Shown piece by piece: positions 16,830 to 25,184 of a DNA stretch of 64,000 nucleotides (positions are counted from its first letter, which is position 1; every line of letters starts with the position of its first letter). Origin of the DNA: Microbacterium sp. CSI-V (GTDB lineage: Bacteria; Actinomycetota; Actinomycetes; Actinomycetales; Microbacteriaceae); contig NZ_MTQM01000004.1 in the NCBI RefSeq assembly GCF_001984105.1, forward strand, positions 1 through 64,000, written 5' to 3'. Under the pieces are notes generated by a model. The model saw only the letters and a program-made list of their open reading frames with translations. It was not told the origin of the DNA and did no database searches. Made by a program: the position numbers and the translations under genes.

Positions 16830-18155
16830 GTGCGTCTTTCTGTGATTGGTTGCGGATACCTGGGAGCCGTGCACGCGGCCGCGATGGCCTCGATCGGACA
16901 CGAGGTCGTCGGCATCGACGTCGACGAGCGGAAGGTGGCCTCGCTCTCGAAGGGGGAGGCCCCGTTCTTCGAGCCCGGACTCCAGGAGATCCTCACCGAG
17001 GGCATCGCCTCCGGCCGACTGTCCTTCACGACCGACATGTCCGCCGCACAGGGCGCGAAGGTCCACTTCATCGGAGTGGGTACGCCGCAGCAGCCGGGCG
17101 GATACGCCGCGGACCTCACCTACGTCCACGCCGCCGTCGACGGCCTGCTGCCCTACCTCTCCGAGGGGGACATCGTCGCCGGCAAGTCGACCGTGCCGGT
17201 CGGAACGGCGGAGTCGCTCGCACCGCGGGTCTCCGAGCGCGGGGCGACCCTCGTGTGGAACCCCGAGTTCCTCCGCGAGGGCTGGGCCGTCCAGGACACC
17301 GTCGACCCCGACCGTCTCGTCGCCGGCGTGCCGAGCCTCGACGGCGCCCCCAGCGAGGAAGGCGCCCGTACCGCGGACGTCCTGCGCGAGGTCTACCACC
17401 CCTCCATCGCCAAGGGCACCCCGTTCATCGTGACGGACTACGCCACGGCCGAGCTGGTGAAGGTGTCGGCCAACGCCTTCCTCGCCACCAAGATCAGCTT
17501 CATCAACGCGATGGCCGAGATCGCCGAGGTCACGGGCGCCGACGTGACGACCCTCGCCGACGCCATCGGACACGATGCGCGCATCGGTCGCCGCTTCCTC
17601 GGCGCCGGCATCGGATTCGGCGGCGGCTGCCTGCCCAAGGACATCCGCGCCTTCTCGGCTCGCGCCGAAGAGCTGGGCCGCGGTGAGTCGGTGGCGTTCC
17701 TGCGCGAGATCGACGCGATCAACCTGCGCCGTCGCGACCGCGCCGTCGACCTCACGGTGCAGGCGCTGGGCGGGTCGGTGTACGAGAAGAAGGTGACCGT
17801 CCTCGGCGCGGCCTTCAAGCCCCACAGCGACGACATCCGCGACTCCCCCGCGCTCGATGTGGCGGTGCGCCTGCACGGCCTGGGCGCCGACGTGACGCTC
17901 ACCGACCCGGCGGCGATCGAGAACGCCCGTCGCATCCACCCGCAGCTGACCTACGTCGAGGACCGCGACGAGGCCCTGCGCGGAGCCGACGCCGTCATCG
18001 TCGTCACCGAGTGGGACGAGTACCGCCGCGAGCTCGATCCCGCCCACGCCGCCGAGCTCGCCGCCGGTCACGTGGTGGTCGACGGACGCAACTGCCTGGA
18101 TGCCGCCGCCTGGCGCTCCGCCGGCTGGACGTACTACGGCATGGGTCGCCCCTGA
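16830..18155 (+). CDS. UDP-glucose 6-dehydrogenase
   Basis: Oxidises UDP-glucose to UDP-glucuronate with two NAD+, feeding acidic exopolysaccharides. It has 441 residues from GTG 16830, with the strong ribosome-binding site GGAGGAGA just before. The NAD-binding motif VIGCGYLGAVHA is at residues 5-16. The catalytic cysteine sits in GFGGGCLPKDIRAF near residue 265, and VTEWDEYR is near the end. It forms a unit with the upstream initiating transferase and is closed by a terminator. Confidence 0.95.
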   Translation: MRLSVIGCGYLGAVHAAAMASIGHEVVGIDVDERKVASLSKGEAPFFEPGLQEILTEGIASGRLSFTTDMSAAQGAKVHFIGVGTPQQPGGYAADLTYVHAAVDGLLPYLSEGDIVAGKSTVPVGTAESLAPRVSERGATLVWNPEFLREGWAVQDTVDPDRLVAGVPSLDGAPSEEGARTADVLREVYHPSIAKGTPFIVTDYATAELVKVSANAFLATKISFINAMAEIAEVTGADVTTLADAIGHDARIGRRFLGAGIGFGGGCLPKDIRAFSARAEELGRGESVAFLREIDAINLRRRDRAVDLTVQALGGSVYEKKVTVLGAAFKPHSDDIRDSPALDVAVRLHGLGADVTLTDPAAIENARRIHPQLTYVEDRDEALRGADAVIVVTEWDEYRRELDPAHAAELAAGHVVVDGRNCLDAAAWRSAGWTYYGMGRP

Positions 18156-18171
18156 CCACGCACGACTCCCC

Positions 18172-18204
18172 GTCGGGCCCGCGGCATCCTGTCGCGGGCC
18201 CGAC
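18172..18204 (+). terminator. Terminator of UDP-glucose dehydrogenase
   Basis: Perfect 12-bp stem GTCGGGCCCGCG / CGCGGGCCCGAC, loop of 9 nt, 17 bp after the stop codon. Confidence 0.7.
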
Positions 18205-18305
18205 CTCGTTCGGACGACGCCGAGAGGCCCGGAGTCCGCGACCCGGTGGGATACCGTCGAGGGGGCACCCGCGCCCGTAACCCGACCCTGGAGCGTGAGC
18301 ATCCG

Positions 18306-19280
18306 ATGAGCCGACCCAAGCTGCAGGACGTCGCCGCGCACGCGGGCGTGTCGGTCACCACCGTCTCGCGCGTCCTCAACAACCGGGGGTACCTCAGCGA
18401 CGACATCCGCCGCCGGGTCGACGACGCGGTCACGGCACTCGGCTATCGCCCCAATGAGATCGCCCGGTCGCTCATCGGCCAGCGCTCCACGCTCGTGGGG
18501 CTCATCGTCCCGACGGTCGCCGACCCGTTCTTCGGAGAACTCGCGACCCACGTCGAGGGCGCACTGGCCGAGAGCGGCTACAAGATGCTCCTCTGCGACT
18601 GCCACGACACCCCCGAACGCGAAGAGCGCTACCTGGACCTCCTGCAGGGGAACCGCGTCGACGGGATCATCAGCTCCACGCACAATCGGGACGTCACCGG
18701 CTACGGACGCGCCGATCTGCCGATCGTCGCCATCGACCGACGACTCGGCGAGGGCATCCCGACCGTCCACAGCGACAACCGCACCGGTGGACTCCTCGCC
18801 GCCGAACACCTGATCTCCCGCGGATCCCGTTCACCGGTGCACATCACCGCGACCGATCACGCCGGCAACGCGCGCGCCGCGGCCTACCGCGAGGTCATGG
18901 ACCGCCACGGACTCGAGCCCCGCGTGATGGCCTACGGCTACGACACCCCGGTGGATCGTCGTCGCGCCGCCATCGAGACATGGCTCACCCTGAACCCCGC
19001 GGACGGGGTGTTCGCCAGCGACGATCTCACCGCGCTCATGGCGCTGGACTGGGCGCGCAAGACCGGACGACGCGTCCCGGACGACCTCCGGATCGTCGGC
19101 TACGACGGCGCCGCAGCGCTGCGGATGGCCGTGCCCGGACTCACCACCGTCCGTCAGCCGATCGAGCGCATGGCCGCCCGGGCCGTCGACCTGCTGCGGG
19201 CACGGATGGCGGATGCCACGCTGACCGAGGTCGAGGAAGAGCCTCTCCCGGTCGAGCTGCTGCAGGGCTGGACCTCCTGA
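18306..19280 (+). CDS. LacI-family repressor of the fructan locus
   Basis: LacI/GalR regulator of 324 residues: HTH at residues 5-25 (LQDVAAHAGVSVTTVSRVLNN), hinge at about residues 50-60, then a periplasmic-binding-protein-like sugar-sensing core with DGIISST and IVGYDG. ATG 18306 gives the classic LacI N-terminus; a -10 TACCGT lies about 50 bp upstream. Its position at the edge of the locus and its similarity to sucrose regulators suggest control by sucrose or fructose. It may bind the shared YAANCGNTTR operators, but the second LacI gene (31898) is an equal candidate. Confidence 0.9.
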   Translation: MSRPKLQDVAAHAGVSVTTVSRVLNNRGYLSDDIRRRVDDAVTALGYRPNEIARSLIGQRSTLVGLIVPTVADPFFGELATHVEGALAESGYKMLLCDCHDTPEREERYLDLLQGNRVDGIISSTHNRDVTGYGRADLPIVAIDRRLGEGIPTVHSDNRTGGLLAAEHLISRGSRSPVHITATDHAGNARAAAYREVMDRHGLEPRVMAYGYDTPVDRRRAAIETWLTLNPADGVFASDDLTALMALDWARKTGRRVPDDLRIVGYDGAAALRMAVPGLTTVRQPIERMAARAVDLLRARMADATLTEVEEEPLPVELLQGWTS

Positions 19281-19282
19281 CG

Positions 19283-19315
19283 GTGCGGCTCCGCCGGATC
19301 CCGGCGGAGCCGCAC
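19283..19315. terminator. Bidirectional terminator
   Basis: Perfect 15-bp stem GTGCGGCTCCGCCGG / CCGGCGGAGCCGCAC with a 3-nt loop, filling the 39-bp gap between the convergent lacI and levanase genes. Confidence 0.8.
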
Positions 19316-19319
19316 TCCC

Positions 19320-20960
19320 TCAGCGAGCGCTCGGGTCGTTGACCGCGAGGGGGGACAGGGAGACGTCGCGGATCTCCGCCTCGGCCCCGACGGACTCGAC
19401 GGTGACGCCCCCCGTGAGATCGACGAACGCCGCTGAGGTGAGCGAAGCCTGCCCGTCTCCGGTGAAGACCTCGATCGAGGACGCGTCGACGATCACGTCG
19501 AAGACGACCGTCCCCCCGGTTCCGACCGGGGCGACGCGCACCTCGCGATACGTGTCGGGCAGGGCATCCGCCGCCTCATCGCGGCGACGGTCGAGGAAGA
19601 CCTTCCCCGCCTCGGCGTCATAGCCCACCGTGACCTCCCCTCGCTCGGACGAGCCCAGTCGGAGCCGCACCTCGCCGCCGTCGGGAGCGGACACGGTCGC
19701 CCGCAGGCGATAGGCGGCCCCGGTGCTCTGCACCGGCAACGCGGTGATGTTCCCCGGGACCACCGTCACGGGAGCGACGGCGGAGCGGGCCCGCCCCTCC
19801 TGGGCCGCGACCTCGGTGACCGGCTGCGAGAGCAGCGTCAGGCGCCCGTCCACCTCGCGCAGCGTGATCTCGCGCGTGGTCGAGAGGGAGCCGCCCTGCC
19901 AGCTTCCGCCGGGCAGCTCCCGGGCGTACGCCCAGTTGTTGACCCACGCGAGGGCGAACCGGCGTTCCAGTCGGCCGCGGTCCCCGTCGCGGGGGTCGTC
20001 CCACGTCACCGCGGCGTAGAAGTCGGATCCTCCGTCGAGCCACTGCGGCTCGTCGGCATCGGCGGCGAAGCGCTCCCCGTCCCACGTCCCCGTCCAGTAG
20101 GCGAAGCCGGTCGTGCCGCCGGAGCGCGCGGCATCCGCGCTCGCTCCGAGCACCCAGGTGCGGCGCCCCGAGACCGGGTCGACCATCTCGAACAGGTCGG
20201 GACACTCGAGGAGGCCGTAGCCGTCGCGCACGAAGTCCGAGACGTAGGTCCACTCGCGCAGGTTCGTGGAGGTGTAGAAGCCGAGGCGCTCCCCTTCCGC
20301 CAGCACCATCACCCACCGCTCGTGGGCGTCGTCCCAGACGACCTTGGGGTCGCGCCAGTCGGTGACGCCGGGGTTGTCCATGATCGGATTCCCTTCGTAG
20401 TTCTGGAACGTCCGGCCCCCGTCGGCCGAGGTGAACATCGACTGCCGCTGCACTCCCTCGTCCTGCTGCGTCGTGAGCGCGACGATCGTGCCCGCGCCGA
20501 ATCCCGCGGTGTCGCGTTCATCGACGACGGCGCTGCCGGTCAGGATGTCACCGAGCCCGTTGCGGTACTTCTCGATCGCGACACCGCGGTTCTTCCACGT
20601 CACCATGTCGGCCGAGGTGGCCAGATGCCACTCCGTGCCGTTCCCCTCGGGGTAGTCGGCGTTGTACAGGTAGTAGAGGTGCCACTCGCCGTCGATGAGG
20701 ACGGGGCGTTGCGGGTCGTTCATCCAGTGCTGCTCGGGGGTGAGGTGGAACGTGGGCCGGAACCTTTCCCAGCCCTCGGGCACGTCGAACGCGTCGGACG
20801 TCGCCGTGGGCGTCGGTTCGACGGGCGGCGAAGCGTCGCGCGGGAGCAGGAGGACCACGAGACCGATCGCCACCACGACGCCGCCGGCGATCAGCGACAG
20901 CAGGGTCGCCCGGCCCGGGCGCACGGATCGTTTCGCGCGGGGGTTCTCGACGCCCGTCAT
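19320..20960 (-). CDS. Membrane-anchored extracellular GH32 fructanase
   Basis: GH32 enzyme (levanase, inulinase or exo-fructosidase type) that releases fructose from beta-fructans outside the cell. From ATG 20960 it has 546 residues. One transmembrane segment at about residues 17-40 has no obvious cleavage site, so it is probably anchored. A Pro/Thr linker and the five-bladed propeller follow, with nucleophile Asp82 in WMNDPQRP, transition-state Asp204 in WRDPKV and acid/base Glu252 in LECPDLF. A C-terminal beta-sandwich has VIVDASSIEVF. Its ATG overlaps the stop of the upstream LAxTG-protein gene (ATGA), so it is translated together with the surface proteins. Confidence 0.92.
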   Translation of the reverse strand: MTGVENPRAKRSVRPGRATLLSLIAGGVVVAIGLVVLLLPRDASPPVEPTPTATSDAFDVPEGWERFRPTFHLTPEQHWMNDPQRPVLIDGEWHLYYLYNADYPEGNGTEWHLATSADMVTWKNRGVAIEKYRNGLGDILTGSAVVDERDTAGFGAGTIVALTTQQDEGVQRQSMFTSADGGRTFQNYEGNPIMDNPGVTDWRDPKVVWDDAHERWVMVLAEGERLGFYTSTNLREWTYVSDFVRDGYGLLECPDLFEMVDPVSGRRTWVLGASADAARSGGTTGFAYWTGTWDGERFAADADEPQWLDGGSDFYAAVTWDDPRDGDRGRLERRFALAWVNNWAYARELPGGSWQGGSLSTTREITLREVDGRLTLLSQPVTEVAAQEGRARSAVAPVTVVPGNITALPVQSTGAAYRLRATVSAPDGGEVRLRLGSSERGEVTVGYDAEAGKVFLDRRRDEAADALPDTYREVRVAPVGTGGTVVFDVIVDASSIEVFTGDGQASLTSAAFVDLTGGVTVESVGAEAEIRDVSLSPLAVNDPSAR

Positions 20961-22078
20961 GCGCGCCCCCGGGCACGGCGCGCGTGCAGGGCGAGAGCGG
21001 TCCACCCCGCGGCCAGCAGACCGACGGCGGCCGCGGCGAACGACACAGCCGATCCCTCCGACCCCGTCTCGGCCAAGCGTGCGGGCACGGGCGGCGCGGG
21101 CACCGGGGTCTCGGCCACCGGGGGCTCCGGCAGGGGCGGCTCCGGCGTCGGCGGTGCGGTCGGCGGGACCGGGGGCTGCTCGACGAGGAGGGACTCCCAG
21201 CCGACCGCGCGTACCGGCTCACCCGGCTGGGTGCGGCGCGCCTCGAAGGTCGCCGCGTTGGAGATCTCGGTCGAGGGCGCATCCGGGAGCGTGTCGAGGG
21301 CGACTTCGACGATCTCGTCGCCCACGGGCTCGACGTGCACCGCCACTTCGGTGTCACTGCAGTCGACGCGCACGCGCTCCACGGGCACGTCGACCGGGTC
21401 GACGAGCGCCCCGGTGTCCGGATGCGTCGCGACCGCGGATCGGACGCTCACCCCGGCCGCGCAGTCGACACGCTGGCCCGGCCCCACTCGATCGACGATG
21501 TCGAGGACGTCCCACGGCCCGCGCGGTGCTTCCACGACCCACCGCGCACGGGTCTCGTCCTCGTCGGCCCAGAAGCCGTACTTGTTGCCGCGCGTACGGT
21601 CGGGGATGCCGTAGAAGGGTCCGGGTCGTTCGCCGGGGCGCAGGGTCGCGTCGGCGGTGGACGAGGATGCCGTCACGATCGGGGGCCCGACCTCCTCGGT
21701 CGATCGCACGATCGCCTCCCCCGCGCGGTTGGCGGGGTCCGCGACGGCGTCGGTGAGCTCGATGACGAGCCTTCCGGTGGCATCGAGCCGCGCCGTACCG
21801 ATCACGACGCCCGTGGAGGAGATCCAGTCGGCTCCCGCCGCACCGCCCGCATGCTCCGGAAGGAAGAGCTCGACGGTGTCTCCGGGAGCGGCCTCCGCGG
21901 GGAGCACCCACCGCACGTCCGAGACGGTCGCGGGACCGTCCTGGACGACGGTGGTCTCCGCGACGAGCGGCAGCTCGACGCGCGCGTGCGCGGGGGCCGC
22001 GAGGACCGCCGCCCCCGCGAGAGCGAGCACCGCGCCGGCCGTGGAACGGACGGGGAGACGGGAGCCGACGCGGATCAC
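20957..22078 (-). CDS. LAxTG-anchored surface protein with Ig-like domains
   Basis: A 373-residue secreted protein: signal peptide (cleavage near APAHA, residue 32), an Ig-like/adhesin-type beta region, a Pro-rich wall-spanning stretch, then the sorting signal LAETG, a hydrophobic helix and the tail HARRARGRA. LAxTG is the motif used by class E sortases in high-GC Gram-positives. It is the middle gene of a three-gene operon with ATGA overlaps on both sides. The ligand is unknown; the context suggests binding of fructan or anchoring of the cell in its own levan (inference). Confidence 0.82.
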   Translation of the reverse strand: MIRVGSRLPVRSTAGAVLALAGAAVLAAPAHARVELPLVAETTVVQDGPATVSDVRWVLPAEAAPGDTVELFLPEHAGGAAGADWISSTGVVIGTARLDATGRLVIELTDAVADPANRAGEAIVRSTEEVGPPIVTASSSTADATLRPGERPGPFYGIPDRTRGNKYGFWADEDETRARWVVEAPRGPWDVLDIVDRVGPGQRVDCAAGVSVRSAVATHPDTGALVDPVDVPVERVRVDCSDTEVAVHVEPVGDEIVEVALDTLPDAPSTEISNAATFEARRTQPGEPVRAVGWESLLVEQPPVPPTAPPTPEPPLPEPPVAETPVPAPPVPARLAETGSEGSAVSFAAAAVGLLAAGWTALALHARRARGRA

Positions 22079-23193
22079 GGCGCGCTCACCCCATCGCGGG
22101 CACGGCGGCGGCGGGCGATCACGAGAGCGGTCACGCCGGCACCCACCGCGGCCGCGGCGATTCCCGCCCCGGCGGTCAGGGCTGCGCCGTCCACACCCGT
22201 GTTCGCCAGCGGTGAGCCGGGTCGTGCGGATCCGGATCCGGTGGACGACGCGTCGGAGGCGGGGATCGGGTCGGGGGATGCCGCGGCTCCGCCGTCATCG
22301 ACGACCGGCGGGGTCGTCGGCTGCACGGGTCCGGGTACGGAGGAGATTCCCCCCGCGGCCAGGAGGAGCGTGGAGTCGAGCTGGCCGTCGCGCGTGTCGG
22401 CGATCGCGGCGACGACGGTGACCGGCTGACCGGGGGTGACCTCGGCGGTGCAGGTGAGCGGCACCGTGTAGCCGTTCATCTCGGTCGCGCGATCGCCGGG
22501 TGCGCCGTCGGCGGTGAGGTTGGAGACGAAGAGCTCCGAACGCGTGTCCGCGTTGATGAACTCGACGCCGACGGGGAGGTCGTCGACGGTGGAGCAGAGG
22601 CGTCCGTCGACGAAGACACCGAACGCGTCGGTGTAGTCGCGCGCGGCCCAGTCCGCGTACTCCTCGCTACCGATCTGGTAAACGATTGTCAGAGTGTCGC
22701 CCTCGGGAACGACCTCCAGGTGGAGCTCTGCGGCGTCGTAGGTGGTCCGACCGGACGAGGACTCCAGCACGGCGGAACCACCACCGCCGAGATCGCCCGT
22801 GGTGGTGAGCTTGCCGTTCGGGCCGAGCAGCGCCGAGGCGGTGAAGTCGACGTCGGACGAGGCCGAGGGATCAGCGGCGCGCAGCGAGCCCGTGCTCAGC
22901 GCGACACCGGAGACGGGGCCGCCCGGAAGACCGAGGTCGAGCTCTGCGAAGGAGGCGGCCTGCACGCCACGGCCGGATGCGAGCGTCGCCGACGCCAGCG
23001 AGACGTGGCCGCCGATCAGGCTTTTCGCGCCATTCGCGGCATCCTGGCCCTCGAAGGTGGACAGGGAACCGGCCGCGTGGGCGGGGGCGGCGGCCAGCAG
23101 GATCAGCGCCGCGGACGACGCCAGGGCCGCCGCGGTCGCGGCGGGGACACGCCGGGACCGCGCCCGGCGGGCGGTGGGGATGAGAGGGGTCAT
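22075..23193 (-). CDS. LAxTG-anchored choice-of-anchor L domain protein
   Basis: A 372-residue secreted protein: signal peptide ending near APAHA, a beta-rich domain resembling the choice-of-anchor L family (IVYQIGSEEYADWAARDYTDAFGVFVDG is characteristic in pattern), a Ser/Pro-rich linker, then the sorting signal LANTG, a hydrophobic helix and an Arg-rich tail. First gene of the operon that ends with the anchored GH32; its stop overlaps the next start (ATGA at 22075-22078). The leader is about 150 nt if the -10 at 23355-23350 is used. The domain's role is unknown. Confidence 0.82.
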   Translation of the reverse strand: MTPLIPTARRARSRRVPAATAAALASSAALILLAAAPAHAAGSLSTFEGQDAANGAKSLIGGHVSLASATLASGRGVQAASFAELDLGLPGGPVSGVALSTGSLRAADPSASSDVDFTASALLGPNGKLTTTGDLGGGGSAVLESSSGRTTYDAAELHLEVVPEGDTLTIVYQIGSEEYADWAARDYTDAFGVFVDGRLCSTVDDLPVGVEFINADTRSELFVSNLTADGAPGDRATEMNGYTVPLTCTAEVTPGQPVTVVAAIADTRDGQLDSTLLLAAGGISSVPGPVQPTTPPVVDDGGAAASPDPIPASDASSTGSGSARPGSPLANTGVDGAALTAGAGIAAAAVGAGVTALVIARRRRARDGVSAP

Positions 23194-23349
23194 GACACTC
23201 CAGAGGGCTGGTGGCGGGCGCGACGAACGGGGGTCTGTTCGACCGGGTTCACGTCGTCGCGAAAGGGTGGCGGTGCGGGCTCAGATGACCGCGAAGGAGG
23301 AGGGATGCCACGGAGCACACCGTTCGGCGGCTCGCGTCGAGAGTGCCAG

Positions 23350-23411
23350 AGATTCTCAGCGAACACAAATTATGTCAATCGTTTGACAGTCGGCGTCAGG
23401 TTTCGTACGCT
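23350..23411. promoter_or_regulatory. Divergent fructan promoter with LacI-type operator
   Basis: TGTCAATCGTTTGACA (23373-23388) is a near-perfect palindrome with central CG, as in LacI-family operators. Its right arm TTGACA is a consensus -35 for levansucrase, with -10 TACGCT at 23406-23411 (17-bp spacer). Its left arm, read on the minus strand, is also TTGACA, with -10 candidate GAATCT at 23355-23350 (17-bp spacer) for the surface-protein/levanase operon. One bound repressor would cover both -35 boxes. Confidence 0.75.
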
Positions 23412-23460
23412 GACCGCGAGGAGCAGGATCCACGTCACGCGAAGCAGAAAGCAGAACGAC

Positions 23461-25068
23461 GTGACCACCACGCAGAACCGAGCGGGGCGTACGCGCATCC
23501 GGCTCGCGGCGATCGCCGCCGTGATCGCCACGACCGCCGCCCTGGCGGCCGGCGCCCCCGCGCAGGCGCAGAACGCGCCCGAAGCCGTACCGGGCTTCCC
23601 CACGCCGACCGAGCACACCCAGAAGGCCTTCGACCCTGAGGACGACTTCACCGCCAAGTGGACCCGGGCCGACGCACGCCAGCTCAAGGCCATGAGCGAT
23701 CCCGCCGCGCCGTCGCGGGAGAACTCGTTGCCCGAGGAGTACACGATGCCGACGGTGCCCCAGGACTTCCCCGACATGAGCAACGAGGAGGTGTGGGTCT
23801 GGGACAGCTGGACGCTCACCGACGGCACCTCCGCACAGCCCAGCTTCAAGGGCTGGGAGGTCGTGTTCTCCCTCGTCGCCGACCGCGAGCTCGGGTTCGA
23901 CGACCGGCACACCTACGCCAAGCTCGGCTACTTCTTCCGCAAGGCCGACGTCGCCGAACGGCCGGCCGACGGCGGATGGACCTACGGCGGCCTGGTGTTC
24001 CCCGACGGCGCATCCGGCGCGATCTTCGACGACCAGTCGTTCAGCCACCAGACCGAGTGGTCGGGTTCGACGCGCATCTTCGACGGCAACAAGCTCCGCA
24101 TCTTCTACACGGCCGTGGCGTTCTACCGCAACGAGGACGGCTCCAACCGCAAGCCCTACGACCCGCGCATCGTCCAGAGCGAAGGGCGTCTCTTCGCCGA
24201 TGAGAACGGCGTGTGGATGACGGGCTTCCGCGACCAGCACGACATGCTGCAGGCCGACGGCGAGTACTACCAGACCGGCGCGCAGAACGAGTTCTTCAAC
24301 TTCCGCGACCCCTTCACCTTCGAAGACCCCGCCCACCCCGGCAAGACGTACATGGTCTTCGAGGGCAACTCCGCCTTCGCCCGCGGCGAGCGCGCCTGCA
24401 CGGAGGACGACATGGGCTACGCGCCCGGTGACCCGTTCGCCGAGACCGCCGATCAGGCGATGGATCAGGGCGCGCACTTCCAGATGGCGAACGTCGGGCT
24501 CGCCGTGGCCGAGAACGCGGCGTTGACCGAGTGGCGGTTCCTGCCGCCGATCCTCTCGGCCAACTGCGTGAACGACCAGACCGAGCGTCCGCAGATCTAC
24601 ATCAAGGACGGCAAGTACTACCTGTTCACGATCACCCACCGCGGCACGTATGCGGCGGGCATCGACGGCCCCGAGGGCGTCTACGGCTTCGTCGGCGACG
24701 GCATCCGGAGCGACTTCCAGCCGGTGAACCGCGGTTCGGGACTGGCCCTCGGCAGCCCCTCCAACCTGAACTTCCCGGTCGGAACCCCCTTCGCTCCGCA
24801 CCCCGACCAGCACCCGGGACAGTTCCAGGCGTACTCGCACTACGTGATGCCCGACGGTCTCGTGCAGTCGTTCATCGACACGATCGGCACCAGTGACGAC
24901 TTCGTGCGCGGGGGGACCCTCGCCCCGACCGTCCGCGTCGACATCGCGGGCGACGCCGTGACCGTCGACCGTTCGTACGGCACGAACGGTCTCGGCGGGT
25001 GGGCCGACATCCCCGCGGGGTATGCGCACGACATCGACGCAGCGGCGGACGCGCGCCCGATCGGCTGA
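23461..25068 (+). CDS. Levansucrase-type GH68 fructosyltransferase, secreted
   Basis: Transfers fructose from sucrose to growing beta-fructan (levan or inulin) and releases glucose, outside the cell. From GTG 23461 it has 535 residues with a signal peptide ending near APAQA (residue 35). The GH68 catalytic set is visible: nucleophile Asp115 in VWDSW, Asp283 in FRDPFTF and acid/base Glu375 in QTERPQIY. There are only two cysteines in the mature part. Upstream in-frame extension is rejected because the promoter and operator lie there. It is a single gene closed by a strong terminator. Product linkage and size cannot be told from sequence. Confidence 0.94.
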   Translation: MTTTQNRAGRTRIRLAAIAAVIATTAALAAGAPAQAQNAPEAVPGFPTPTEHTQKAFDPEDDFTAKWTRADARQLKAMSDPAAPSRENSLPEEYTMPTVPQDFPDMSNEEVWVWDSWTLTDGTSAQPSFKGWEVVFSLVADRELGFDDRHTYAKLGYFFRKADVAERPADGGWTYGGLVFPDGASGAIFDDQSFSHQTEWSGSTRIFDGNKLRIFYTAVAFYRNEDGSNRKPYDPRIVQSEGRLFADENGVWMTGFRDQHDMLQADGEYYQTGAQNEFFNFRDPFTFEDPAHPGKTYMVFEGNSAFARGERACTEDDMGYAPGDPFAETADQAMDQGAHFQMANVGLAVAENAALTEWRFLPPILSANCVNDQTERPQIYIKDGKYYLFTITHRGTYAAGIDGPEGVYGFVGDGIRSDFQPVNRGSGLALGSPSNLNFPVGTPFAPHPDQHPGQFQAYSHYVMPDGLVQSFIDTIGTSDDFVRGGTLAPTVRVDIAGDAVTVDRSYGTNGLGGWADIPAGYAHDIDAAADARPIG

Positions 25069-25091
25069 CGCGCCCTCTCTCCATCCCTCCC

Positions 25092-25122
25092 GAACGGGGC
25101 CCCGCGATGCGGGGCCCCGTTC
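25092..25122 (+). terminator. Terminator of levansucrase
   Basis: Perfect 14-bp stem GAACGGGGCCCCGC / GCGGGGCCCCGTTC with a 3-nt loop, followed by CTGTT. Confidence 0.85.
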
Positions 25123-25184
25123 CTGTTCCGCCGTGACCGCGTAGCCTGGACGGCACCACCCCGAGGGGGGTGCGAGGGGTCCGG

